DNA of 33,568 nt from a bacterium (lineage in GTDB: Bacteria > Ratteibacteria > UBA8468 > B48-G9 > JAFGKM01). Positions 25,001 through 32,332 of the stretch are shown here, one piece after another. The DNA is taken from the NCBI GenBank assembly GCA_023230585.1, contig JALNXB010000017.1, positions 1 through 33,568 on the forward strand, in the 5' to 3' direction. Under the pieces are notes generated by a model. It ran no database searches and was not told the origin of the DNA. It saw only the letters and a list, made by a program, of their open reading frames with translations. A program made the position numbers and the translations under genes. Every line of letters starts with the position of its first letter. Position 1 is the stretch's first letter.

Positions 25001-25445
25001 TCTGGTTTTGAGAAACACCTTCTGTTTTAACAATATCTGAGTATATTTTACGTGCTGAGATATAATTCTTTTCTTCTATATAAAGATTTGCTTGTATAAA
25101 AAGAGAATATATTCGGTAGTTTAGAGATAGGTTTGGTATTTTTAGGATTTCGTTATAGGTCTGATGTGCAAGAGAATACTTCTTTTCTAACCTGTAAGTT
25201 TCTGCTATATTAAATAAAGAAAGTTGGGTAGCATAATTGAGGTCTTTATATTCTTTGATTTTAAGGTACTCTTTTCTGGCTGAGTTATAATCACGGGAGG
25301 TAATGTACGTATCAGCCATCCGTAAATTTTTTTCAACCTCAGATGTAACATCTGCCGATTCTACCCAACCACCCGTTTTAAAGATATTTATAGAAAAACA
25401 GAGTAAGAAAACCAAAAAAAAATTGATACTTCTTCTACCAATCAT
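22065..25445 (-). CDS. Exported TPR / parallel beta-helix / CBM9-like protein
   Basis: This is a 1126-residue secreted protein. A signal peptide (about 1-30, hydrophobic 8-22) is followed by four TPR-like units at about 43-190 of 37-38 residues (MADTYITSRDYNSARKEY and relatives). From about 227, HIYVSLKGRDTNKGTKTSPFQTIKRA starts a DUF1565-type right-handed beta-helix that runs to about 890; many N/G-turn rungs (for example NIIFNGLTFEGG) support this. The last 209 residues (from 918) open with IDGTLNKEEW and contain WITYDEENIYLGIE, the pattern of CBM9-like domains often found in secreted glycan-acting proteins. Such proteins may be polysaccharide lyases or hydrolases, but I cannot point to catalytic residues. 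The start has GGGGAG 4 nt upstream. The 735-residue protein follows on the same strand. Confidence 0.82.
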   Translation of the reverse strand: MIGRRSINFFLVFLLCFSINIFKTGGWVESADVTSEVEKNLRMADTYITSRDYNSARKEYLKIKEYKDLNYATQLSLFNIAETYRLEKKYSLAHQTYNEILKIPNLSLNYRIYSLFIQANLYIEEKNYISARKIYSDIVKTEGVSQNQIFKAEMYIGDTYRLERKYQKAEDVYELLLRQEEANKNLNENHRLDLVDRLENIEGLKEGEIEKSIREKRVERVNSPKYHIYVSLKGRDTNKGTKTSPFQTIKRAQAEIQSIKKTTGMPQGGITVYLRGGKYFITEGLRFNEEDSGEEGAPIVYRSFPGEEVRIIGGKQVTNFKPLKDPKIIRQLPKEVKTKVWVSDLKEVGINDYGNLLNRGQQYNVERNGAMELFFDTKPMSLAYWPDEGWCKTRLKTQGGAGYHARDILPQQGSFQYIEDRPNRWKEEKEIWITGYFNQPWQRVHTKVTEINFEEKTLFLAPDVRFLKANPHYGIPIYNNVPYKFYNLLSEISMPGEFYVDREEGKLYFYPPDIIEGREIIVSILDEALLTLNETTNIIFNGLTFEGGWRNGISINGGNDNLIAGCKVRNVGQYGLSLEKGWRNGVVGCDICDVGEGGVRVDGGNWKKLIPSRHYVENNHITRFNRFDGGYRPAVRLFGIGNRVSHNLISDSSHQAILMDYNNHIVEYNEIYDVVSEARDAGVIYIYGEPRYLMNRGNILRYNFLHHITEHSSEVPYPNPGINGIYIDALNAGQTIVGNIIYRCTGTGVFTHGSDSRIEDNIFVDNNTSLIFGNRIYVLKTTERVKYWKNNILSNIKYRQPPWSVMYPQLRNINIGGKFMNINDDLYSGNFIGNNIDSFTPFFINPETLDFTIRAGSPVYGNIEHNSIPFEDIGLYKDELRVTWPVKKSPAGKYYKPEWQTPVEDVASKFPTLARVSREQEYEVVKRVNPIKIDGTLNKEEWFGLDKNRAISVMEEHQKGIKREKSGSYLWITYDEENIYLGIESLPDRWKEGLPKEISYAAHEFTIEGAVGKDAWWQEGVPTGPLYVFTGKPDGKFVVHNLFNIPTDIISNIKKQVEYKSVVIDKETSHWTAEWRLPLSILNIELKDNKTCRFNIGSSMRDGWYAWVATGAHIWRVDNAGVIKFK

Positions 25446-25544
25446 TGACTCCCCTATGTAAAATAATGTGCGTATTTAACAGACGTAATAGCCAAGTTAG
25501 CATAAAACTTTATCACATCTTACTATATTTTTCAAATGAACGAA

Positions 25545-25609
25545 TTGCCTCATTAAAAATCTATCTGAAAATATATCGTTGCCTCATTAAAAAATCTATA
25601 CGAAAATAT
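25545..25609 (+). repeat. Two tandem copies of a 30-31 bp unit
   Basis: TTGCCTCATTAAAAA followed by TCTAT..GAAAATAT occurs at 25545-25574 and again at 25579-25609, with one inserted A and two changes in the second copy. The pair lies directly upstream of the insertion-sequence scar and may be one of its ends, or a duplicated end left after repeated insertion. Confidence 0.65.
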
Positions 25610-25610
25610 T

Positions 25611-25626
25611 CACCTCAAAGGAGGTG
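25611..25626 (+). promoter_or_regulatory. Hairpin enclosing the ribosome site of the IS remnant
   Basis: CACCTC and GAGGTG form perfect 6-bp arms around AAAG. The second arm carries the AAGGAGG Shine-Dalgarno sequence for the ATG at 25633, so the site would be hidden when the hairpin forms. Such sequestering is a known way for insertion sequences to prevent expression from read-through transcripts. Confidence 0.5.
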
Positions 25627-25632
25627 GGTAGA

Positions 25633-25878
25633 ATGAAGAAGGAGTTAGAGATGAAGACGAGGCAACAAATAGGGAAGGTGGTAGCAAAGAGATATCAACG
25701 AGCAACGAAAAGAGAGATTGTTCTTTTGCAGGGTAAACTATATAATATGGCTATAAAAAAACTCTTTATAATAGAACAAAGGAGCTTAAAACTGAACCTA
25801 CTTTTAAATAGAAATATTAATGCGGCAACGGGTTTGAAAGTAGTTCTATCAACGCTTAACAATGCTCTTCCTTTGTGA
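25633..25878 (+). pseudogene. Insertion-sequence transposase remnant
   Basis: An 81-residue frame begins MKKELEMKTRQQIGKVVAKR and continues YQRATKRE. This resembles the N-terminus of integrase-type IS transposases, which usually go on with KxxILDEF..LTGYNR. That continuation is absent: after residue 28 the sequence is unrelated and ends at 81, so the frame appears to be an internal deletion or a fusion of two pieces. The strong ribosome site AAAGGAGG sits in a hairpin (25611-25626). Its tail (NRNINAATGLKVVL) faintly recalls the DRDINAAINI end of IS605 OrfB proteins, but too weakly to claim. It lies between the exported-protein genes and the pectate-lyase-like gene and marks a past insertion. 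Confidence 0.5.
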
Positions 25879-25884
25879 TTTTTT

Positions 25885-25914
25885 GTTGACATAAAACCGC
25901 TGTCAACGTAAAGT
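25885..25914 (+). promoter_or_regulatory. Promoter of the pectate-lyase-like gene with inverted repeat
   Basis: TTGACA (25886-25891) and TAAAGT (25909-25914) are 17 nt apart, a good sigma-70 arrangement, with transcription expected near 25921 and the ATG at 25937. GTTGACA and TGTCAAC (25885-25907) make perfect 7-bp arms around a 9-nt centre, overlapping the -35 box and most of the spacer. This could be an operator. Confidence 0.55.
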
Positions 25915-25936
25915 AGAAAGGGAAGAAGGAGTGATT

Positions 25937-27529
25937 ATGTTTTTTAAAGACCTACTGCTCTTTTTCTTATTGGTGCAGAGTTTAATTCTGATTTTCAGCG
26001 AAAAGAACGCCTCAGGGCAGATTGTTTCTCAGGACAGAATATTCCCTGATGCCTGGCAGAACGCCGGAAGCACAATAGATACCAGTCTGCAACAACTTGT
26101 TATAAATGTAAGAGACTTTGGAGCAACAGGTAACGGAAAAATCAACGACTACCCTGCTGTTGATTCTGCTATATCCTCTTTAAAAGGAGTTGGAGGAGTA
26201 ATCTTTTTTCCGGAAGGGACCTACCTGATAAAATCTCCCTTGAATATACCTTCAGGGGTTGTATTGCGGGGTGAATTCCCGAAGAAAAGCCTGCTGATTT
26301 TTGATTTTGTTGGAGATGCTATAAAAATATTTGGGAAAAACGTAAATAACTGGACACCTTTAATCTTACCATCCGATATGCATTCAGACAGAATAAGTGT
26401 TTCCAACCCGAACCTTTTTTCTGTTGGAGGTTATGCTGTTATAAGACAGGCAAACGACCCTTCCTGGAATATAAAAGACAGGTGGGCAGAATATTCTGCT
26501 GGACAGATTATAAATATAACCGATATTAAAGGGAATATCCTCTTTCTTGAAAGACCTTTACGGCATAACTATTCGCTGAAAAGAAACCCTGAGATAGGAC
26601 CTTTTATCCCAAACGAAAGAAGCGGTGTGGAGAATCTTAAAATAGAAAGACGCATCTCCGGTACCAACAGAGAGAGGGATAACAAACATACCATACACTT
26701 TTATTGCGCCTCCAACGGTTGGGTAAAAGGAGTTCACAGCTATAAGGCTTTCGGTAGTCACATTGCTATCACCAACAGTACAAAGGTAGAGGTTACAGGA
26801 TGCTTCTTTGATGATGCCTGTGAGTATGATACAGGGGGGTCAGGTGGCGGGGTGAGGGTTCAGTCAAGAAGCGGAGAATGTCTGATAGAGAATAATATAT
26901 TCAGAAAGTTAAGACATTCTATCTTATTGCAATCAGGAGCTAACGGAAACGTTTTTGGTTATAACTACTCCTGTGAAACAAGAAGCAGTTCACACCCGAA
27001 CTTTGCCGGAGATATATCTCTCCACGGGAACTACCCCTACGCTAACCTTTTTGAAGGGAATATAGTAGAACATATCTGGATAGACCGTTCCCACAAGGGA
27101 AGAAACGGGCCCTTCAACACCTTCTTTAGAAACAGGGCAGAAAAGTGCGGCTTTAATATGTCAGACCATAAAGCAGACAACCAGAATATAATAGGTAATG
27201 AACTTTTTGGGGGGAATATCCTGTCAAAAATGGCTGTTGGAAACGGATACAGATTAGCAGGAAAAGGACATTTTACTTATGGCAACAATACGATTGCCGG
27301 CGGGTTGCAACCGGCTAAAACGAAGGACTTAACTGATTATTCGTACTACTTAAACAGCAACCCTGAAGAAATTCCGGAGAAACCAGAATGGTGGACAATT
27401 CCAGACGCTTTCCCGGTTATTGGTCCGCCTCACCCGCTTAAACCTCTTAAAAACAATCCTGCCAGGGCAAGATATATTGCAAATAAACCTATACCTTGCC
27501 TAAACAACCCAACCGAAAGCAAAAAATAA
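25937..27529 (+). CDS. Exported pectate-lyase-superfamily (parallel beta-helix) protein
   Basis: The 530 residues start with a signal peptide (MFFKDLLLFFLLVQSLILIF, cleavage near 25-28). INVRDFGATGNGKIN (about 56-70) is the classic first motif of the Pectate_lyase_3 fold. GGVIFFPEGTYLI (about 91-103) and rungs such as GVRVQ, NVFGYN and NLFEGNIVEHI follow. No catalytic set is certain. A longer frame begins at a GTG (25931), but AAGGAG directly abuts it and fits the ATG at 25937 (5-nt spacing). By eye the gene is richer in G and C (ggcggggtgagg, ccgccggcg-type runs) than its neighbours. It also lies beside an IS scar, so recent acquisition is plausible. It has its own promoter and is convergent with the transpeptidase gene. 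Confidence 0.82.
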   Translation: MFFKDLLLFFLLVQSLILIFSEKNASGQIVSQDRIFPDAWQNAGSTIDTSLQQLVINVRDFGATGNGKINDYPAVDSAISSLKGVGGVIFFPEGTYLIKSPLNIPSGVVLRGEFPKKSLLIFDFVGDAIKIFGKNVNNWTPLILPSDMHSDRISVSNPNLFSVGGYAVIRQANDPSWNIKDRWAEYSAGQIINITDIKGNILFLERPLRHNYSLKRNPEIGPFIPNERSGVENLKIERRISGTNRERDNKHTIHFYCASNGWVKGVHSYKAFGSHIAITNSTKVEVTGCFFDDACEYDTGGSGGGVRVQSRSGECLIENNIFRKLRHSILLQSGANGNVFGYNYSCETRSSSHPNFAGDISLHGNYPYANLFEGNIVEHIWIDRSHKGRNGPFNTFFRNRAEKCGFNMSDHKADNQNIIGNELFGGNILSKMAVGNGYRLAGKGHFTYGNNTIAGGLQPAKTKDLTDYSYYLNSNPEEIPEKPEWWTIPDAFPVIGPPHPLKPLKNNPARARYIANKPIPCLNNPTESKK

Positions 27530-27595
27530 TGGAATATATTCTTTAAGAGAGGTAATTCAAGAAAATAACTCTTGTAGTAGCTTATAATTTAAATC

Positions 27596-29173
27596 TTAAA
27601 TAACTTCCTCAGCTATAACCTTCCAGTTACCTGCACGTTTTACCATATACAGTATTTTTGAAGTGGTGGAAGAAAAATTGCTTGCTTTATATTTCTGTCT
27701 GAAAAATACGAGAGTCATCTCTCCAAAAGGAGTTTTACCGTAAGGAAGTATCTGCACATCAGAAAGTTCAACATTAATATATGTTTTCCCTTTATTGACT
27801 CCTGCCTTATAAATCTTGTACTGTTTCTTATCTTTACCGCCAGAGTAGAAAGCCTCATCGTAAGTTGCCATATACTTATCTATATCCAAACTTTCCCAAC
27901 CTGTTTTCCATTTATCAACAGAAGCCAAAACATCATTAAATAATTTAGGTGTAAGTTGAGCTAAATTGTCTTCAATAGAAATAAAAGTCTTTCTTGCAGT
28001 TATATATTCCATAAGAGATTTTAGGTCGTTATCATTTAAGACAATACATCCTTCGCTATTATAGGGGGGTCTGTCTATTGGGGTTCCGTGTAACCAAATC
28101 CCGTTCCCGCTTCTCTTTAACCTTCTGTCGATATGGTTGGGATAATTCATTGGGTACGCCGCTATTCCATATTTTGCTGGGAGAGAACTTCCATCTATTT
28201 TAGATGTAAGAAGGTAAGCGCCATGAGGAGTCTTTTCATCACCTTGCAACTCTTTTGGACCTGAGTTTTTACCAGTAGTGACTGGGAATTTTTTAACTAT
28301 TTCCATACCTTTATTATCAACATTATACACAAGGAGTTCTTGTTTTCCTTTGTTTACATAAAGAAACGTGTAAGGGATAATTCCGGGCATTACAATAGGT
28401 TTTTCAGCAACTGGTTTGGTTACAGGGGAAGGTTTCTCGATAGGAACTTTTTCTTCAAGAGTCTTTTTTGATAAGAGTTGAGATATTTTTTCTTTCTCTC
28501 GGGCTGCAAATTCCTGTCTCTTCTGTTTACTGTAAAGAGAATACCGCAACTTGTGAAGTTCAACGCTATCACCCTCTTTGAGCCCTTCATTAATATACAA
28601 TTCAGCTTTCTTATAGTCACCTCTCTGGATAAGAGCAAGCCCAAGATAATAAAAAAGGTCTTCTTCTTTAACATTTTTCGAGTGGGCTTTTTCAAGAGAT
28701 TCTATACCTTCTTCATGCCTGTTCATACCAAGATATAGCCTACCAAGCTGGTACCAATAATCACCGTTTTCAGGGGCTATCTTTAGGATTGCAGAGGTAA
28801 GTACAATCCTTTCTGTGGGATGTTTTGCTTGTGAGATAAGATGTTCAAGGTGTTCGATTGCCTTTGCTTTATCTTTAAGCATAACCTCAAGAAGCAAATT
28901 ATCTCCTTCTTTTTCCATACTCATATTATGAAACAATAGAGCAAGTTCTATTTTGGATTCTGATTCACCTCTCCTAATTTTAAGTATAGAGGCGTACTCA
29001 TTAAGCAACTCTTTATTGCCCGGACTTTTTTTTATTGCCAACTTATATTCTTTAAAAGCCAGTTCAATATATTTTCTTGCTCTGTTTTCAGGGTTAGAAT
29101 TAGAAATAATCAAGAAAGATATAACAAATACAGCCACAAAAATAATAAATAACGAAAGTATTACCTTTTTCAT
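27596..29173 (-). CDS. TPR-containing L,D-transpeptidase with C-terminal NTF2-like domain
   Basis: L,D-transpeptidases (YkuD fold) form 3-3 peptidoglycan crosslinks or attach proteins to the wall, acting in the periplasm. The 525 residues start with one membrane anchor or uncleaved signal (6-24). A TPR region follows at about 35-235, then a Lys/Pro/Glu linker (236-262). The YkuD domain (265-400) has the catalytic pattern HGTPIDRPPYNSEGC with H362, S373 and C376. Residues from about 412 (NDVLASVDKWKTGWESLDIDKYMATYDEAF) resemble an NTF2/SnoaL-like domain of the kind seen at the end of some L,D-transpeptidases. The gene stands alone on its strand after the ferredoxin gene (66-nt gap) and is convergent with the pectate-lyase-like gene. 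Confidence 0.88.
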   Translation of the reverse strand: MKKVILSLFIIFVAVFVISFLIISNSNPENRARKYIELAFKEYKLAIKKSPGNKELLNEYASILKIRRGESESKIELALLFHNMSMEKEGDNLLLEVMLKDKAKAIEHLEHLISQAKHPTERIVLTSAILKIAPENGDYWYQLGRLYLGMNRHEEGIESLEKAHSKNVKEEDLFYYLGLALIQRGDYKKAELYINEGLKEGDSVELHKLRYSLYSKQKRQEFAAREKEKISQLLSKKTLEEKVPIEKPSPVTKPVAEKPIVMPGIIPYTFLYVNKGKQELLVYNVDNKGMEIVKKFPVTTGKNSGPKELQGDEKTPHGAYLLTSKIDGSSLPAKYGIAAYPMNYPNHIDRRLKRSGNGIWLHGTPIDRPPYNSEGCIVLNDNDLKSLMEYITARKTFISIEDNLAQLTPKLFNDVLASVDKWKTGWESLDIDKYMATYDEAFYSGGKDKKQYKIYKAGVNKGKTYINVELSDVQILPYGKTPFGEMTLVFFRQKYKASNFSSTTSKILYMVKRAGNWKVIAEEVI

Positions 29174-29210
29174 TTAAAATAAAAGTCGTTCTATATTAAA
29201 TAAAACAATC

Positions 29211-29229
29211 CCACAAAAACCTTATGTGG
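29211..29229 (-). terminator. Possible weak terminator after the small ferredoxin
   Basis: On the minus strand CCACA and TGTGG form 5-bp arms around a 9-nt loop, followed by GATTGTTTTATTT. The stem is short, so this is only a candidate. It lies 10 nt past the ferredoxin stop codon and before the transpeptidase gene. Confidence 0.3.
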
Positions 29230-29239
29230 AACTGAGAAC

Positions 29240-29431
29240 TTACTCTTCTATTGTTATAGCTTCTGCTGGACAACTTTCCTGTGCATCTTTTGCTTCCTCA
29301 AGAACATCATCAGAAACATCTGTTGTCTTAACTATAGCTTTATCGTCTTTCATTTCAAAAACTTCTGGGCAAATATCCACACACAACCCGCATCCTGTAC
29401 ACTCTTCTACATCAATAGTTATTTTAACCAT
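29240..29431 (-). CDS. Small 4Fe-4S ferredoxin
   Basis: This 63-residue acidic electron carrier resembles the monocluster ferredoxins of Thermotoga and sulfate reducers. Cysteines C11, C14, C17 and C21 lie in CTGCGLCVDICPEVF, and C54 lies in ESCPAEAI. C11, C14, C17 and C54 are the expected cluster ligands, which leaves C21 free or able to form an internal disulfide if a partner existed. The start has AGGAGGAG 6 nt upstream. It diverges from ileS and is likely an independent transcript. Its redox partners are unknown; Hcp, radical SAM and similar enzymes in such organisms use carriers of this kind. Confidence 0.93.
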   Translation of the reverse strand: MVKITIDVEECTGCGLCVDICPEVFEMKDDKAIVKTTDVSDDVLEEAKDAQESCPAEAITIEE

Positions 29432-29501
29432 TTTCTTCTCCTCCTAAATATATATATTACGTTTTAAAAACTTCCTAAATTTTCTGTTAGTTAACTATGT
29501 A

Positions 29502-29510
29502 TGGTAAAAT
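29502..29510 (+). promoter_or_regulatory. Extended -10 promoter of the ileS unit
   Basis: TGGTAAAAT is identical to the minus-strand box upstream of kdsB and similar to the box before the homocysteine operon. No good -35 is visible. The predicted start near 29517 gives a leader of about 75 nt. I saw no T-box-like specifier or antiterminator in this leader. Confidence 0.4.
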
Positions 29511-29592
29511 ATGTAAAATTCTTAACTATTATAACAATATTATGTAATTACGTAAAGAGAGAAATAAATTTATAGCAAAAAGGGAGTTTCAA

Positions 29593-32328
29593 ATGGAAGA
29601 TTTATCTAAAACAGTGCTTCTACCTAAAACATCGTTTCCAATGAAAGGAAACCTTAATCAAAAAGAACCAGAATTTCTTAAATTGTGGGATTCACAGGAT
29701 ATTTACCAGAAGATGATTAAAAAAAATCAAAACAACGAATATTATCTTTTGCACGATGGCCCTCCTTATGCTAATGGACGTATACATCTTGGAACTGCTC
29801 TAAACAAAATTTTGAAAGATGTGGTTGTAAAACATAAATCATTAAGAGGGTTTTATTCTCCTTATAAACCAGGATGGGACTGTCACGGTATGCCTATAGA
29901 ACACCAGATATTTAAAAAAATGAAGGTTGGAAAAGGTGAAGTTGACGCAATAAAGTTCAGAAAACAAGCAGCAGAATACGCAAAAAAATTTATGTCTATA
30001 CAGAGAGAAGAGTTTCGTAGGTTGGGTGTACTTGGAGAATGGGAAAACCCGTACTTAACTCTTAATTACGAATATGAGGCTACAATTGTAAAGGCTTTCT
30101 GGGACTTATATTCAGAAGGGTATATACACCAATCATATAAACCTATATACTGGTGTATCTCTTGCGAAACAGCCCTTGCTGAAGCAGAAATAGAATACGA
30201 AAACATTCCGTCTGCCTCAATATATATAAAGTTCCCTGCAGTTAAAGTTCCAGAAGGACTAAACAATACAAACCTCTATTTTCTGGTATGGACTACCACC
30301 CCTTGGACTCTTCCCGGCAACACAGCTATAGCTGTCCACCCGGACCTTGAATATGTGGTTGCAGAGGTTGATGACAACAGGTATATCCTTGCTAAAAACC
30401 TTGTGGAGACTGTTTTTACAAAGATTGAAGCAAAAACGTCTATAAAAGAAAGTTTTAAGGGCTCAGAACTTGAAGGGTGTAAATATAGGCACCCGTTCCT
30501 AAACAGAGAATCTAAAGTTATACTTGCAAATTTTGTTTCATCTGAAGATGGTACTGGTTGTGTTCACATAGCGCCAGGACACGGAGAAGAAGACTATTAC
30601 GCTGGCACAAAAAATAATCTTGAAATCTTATCTCCAGTTGATGAAAAAGGTAGGTTCACAAAAGAAGTGGAAGAGTTTGAAGGAATAAAAGTTTTTGATG
30701 CGGACCCTAAAATAATAGAGACCCTACAAAAAGAAGGAACTCTTTTTTACAGTGAAGAACTCGAACATTCATACCCACATTGTTGGAGATGTAAACGACC
30801 TGTTATCTTTAGAAGTACAAAACAATGGTTTTTAAAGATCGACCAGAACAACCTCCGCGAAACCTTAAAAGAAGAGATACAAAAAGTAGTATGGGTCCCT
30901 GCGGAAGGTAAGAATCGTATAGGTTCAATGGTAGAGACAAGACCAGACTGGTGCCTTTCAAGGCAAAGGTTGTGGGGAGTTCCGATACCAATTTTCTACT
31001 GTAAAGAATGCGGTAAACCAGTGATAACAAAAGAAACGATAAATAGAATAGAAGATTTAATAAAAAAACACGGTGCTGACGTGTGGATGGAGAAAGACGA
31101 AAAAGAACTACTGCCAGACAATTTCCAATGTCCACACTGTAAAGAGAAAGATTTTGTAAAGGAGAAAGATATACTTGATGTATGGTTTGACTCTGGAGTC
31201 AGCCATCTTGCTGTTTTAAAAAACAATCCTGAGTTAAGATGGCCAGCTAACCTTTATTTGGAAGGAAGCGACCAACACAGAGGATGGTTCCAAACATCTC
31301 TCATAACTTCCTGCGGGATAGAGAAAAAAGCTCCATATAAAACCGTTTTAACACACGGCTTTGTGGTTGACGCAGAAGGAAGAAAAATGAGCAAATCTCT
31401 CGGTAATGTCATAACCCCTGAGGAACTAATAAAAAAACACGGTGCTGAAATAGTACGTATATGGAGTATCTCTGAAAACTACCAACAAGATATACGTATA
31501 TCTGATAACATCATAGATAACGTTGTTATGACCTACAAAAGAATAAGGAACACTTTTAGGTTTCTATTAGGAAACCTTTATGACTTCCTACCATCAGAAG
31601 CCCTTCAATATGACCAACTTGAAGAGGTTGACAGATGGGCTATTGAAAAGTTGCAACAACTGCTTAATAAGGTTTCAGAATATTATGATATTTTTGCTTT
31701 AAACAAGGCGTATGAAGAAATACATAATTATTGTAACCTGTATCTTTCTTCTTTTTATCTTGACCATCTCAAAGACCGCCTTTACACGTACGGTAAAAAT
31801 TCAACAGAAAGAAAAAGTGGTCAGACAGCCCTATATCAAATATTGATGGCTCTCTTAAAAATTTTAGCCCCAATAATATCTTTTACCACAGAAGAAGCGT
31901 ATCAATCAATACCTTGGCAAAACAGAAAAGAGAGTATTTTTCTTGAAGAATGGCCAGATTTAAAAGAACCAAATAATATACTTCTTGAAAAATGGGAAAG
32001 TTTTTTTGAATTTCGGAAAAAAGTTCTAAAAAAGATTGAAGAAAAACGTGAAGAGAAGATAGTAAGAGGTAGTCTTGAAGCAAAAATAACCATATCAGGA
32101 GACAAGGAGTTAATTTCTTTCCTCAAAACTTTTGAAAATATTGAGGGTCTATTTATTGTTTCAGAGGTTACACTTAAAGAAACAGAAGAGACAGAAATTG
32201 TTGTTGAGAAAACCTCTTTAAAAAAATGTAACAGGTGCTGGATACATTTTCAAGAGACTACTCCAAACAAAGAATTCCCTGATGTTTGTAGCAAGTGTAT
32301 CAAGGCTATAGAAGAGAACCTGAAATAG
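29593..32328 (+). CDS. ileS: Isoleucyl-tRNA synthetase
   Basis: This enzyme charges tRNA-Ile. It has 911 residues, the bacterial length. The HIGH box appears as HLGT (65-68, in DGPPYANGRIHLG), and the KMSKS loop is at 598-602 (EGRKMSKSLGN). The editing domain between them contains WTTTPWTLPGN and GTGCVHIAPGHGEEDY. The C-terminal zinc finger is complete: C879, C882, C899 and C902. The start has AAAGGGAG 7 nt upstream. It leads a three-gene unit with the NYN nuclease (4-nt gap) and translin. The anticodon domain and the overall order are intact. Confidence 0.98.
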   Translation: MEDLSKTVLLPKTSFPMKGNLNQKEPEFLKLWDSQDIYQKMIKKNQNNEYYLLHDGPPYANGRIHLGTALNKILKDVVVKHKSLRGFYSPYKPGWDCHGMPIEHQIFKKMKVGKGEVDAIKFRKQAAEYAKKFMSIQREEFRRLGVLGEWENPYLTLNYEYEATIVKAFWDLYSEGYIHQSYKPIYWCISCETALAEAEIEYENIPSASIYIKFPAVKVPEGLNNTNLYFLVWTTTPWTLPGNTAIAVHPDLEYVVAEVDDNRYILAKNLVETVFTKIEAKTSIKESFKGSELEGCKYRHPFLNRESKVILANFVSSEDGTGCVHIAPGHGEEDYYAGTKNNLEILSPVDEKGRFTKEVEEFEGIKVFDADPKIIETLQKEGTLFYSEELEHSYPHCWRCKRPVIFRSTKQWFLKIDQNNLRETLKEEIQKVVWVPAEGKNRIGSMVETRPDWCLSRQRLWGVPIPIFYCKECGKPVITKETINRIEDLIKKHGADVWMEKDEKELLPDNFQCPHCKEKDFVKEKDILDVWFDSGVSHLAVLKNNPELRWPANLYLEGSDQHRGWFQTSLITSCGIEKKAPYKTVLTHGFVVDAEGRKMSKSLGNVITPEELIKKHGAEIVRIWSISENYQQDIRISDNIIDNVVMTYKRIRNTFRFLLGNLYDFLPSEALQYDQLEEVDRWAIEKLQQLLNKVSEYYDIFALNKAYEEIHNYCNLYLSSFYLDHLKDRLYTYGKNSTERKSGQTALYQILMALLKILAPIISFTTEEAYQSIPWQNRKESIFLEEWPDLKEPNNILLEKWESFFEFRKKVLKKIEEKREEKIVRGSLEAKITISGDKELISFLKTFENIEGLFIVSEVTLKETEETEIVVEKTSLKKCNRCWIHFQETTPNKEFPDVCSKCIKAIEENLK

Positions 32329-32332
32329 TAAG

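Noticed and set aside
25792..25878. C-terminus of an IS605-type OrfB protein
   Set aside because: Only NRNINAA recalls the DRDINAA motif; zinc-ribbon cysteines are absent and the stretch is too short to support the call.
29511..29592. T-box or other riboswitch before ileS
   Set aside because: The predicted leader is about 75 nt with no stem-loop array, no T-box core motif and no terminator/antiterminator pair.
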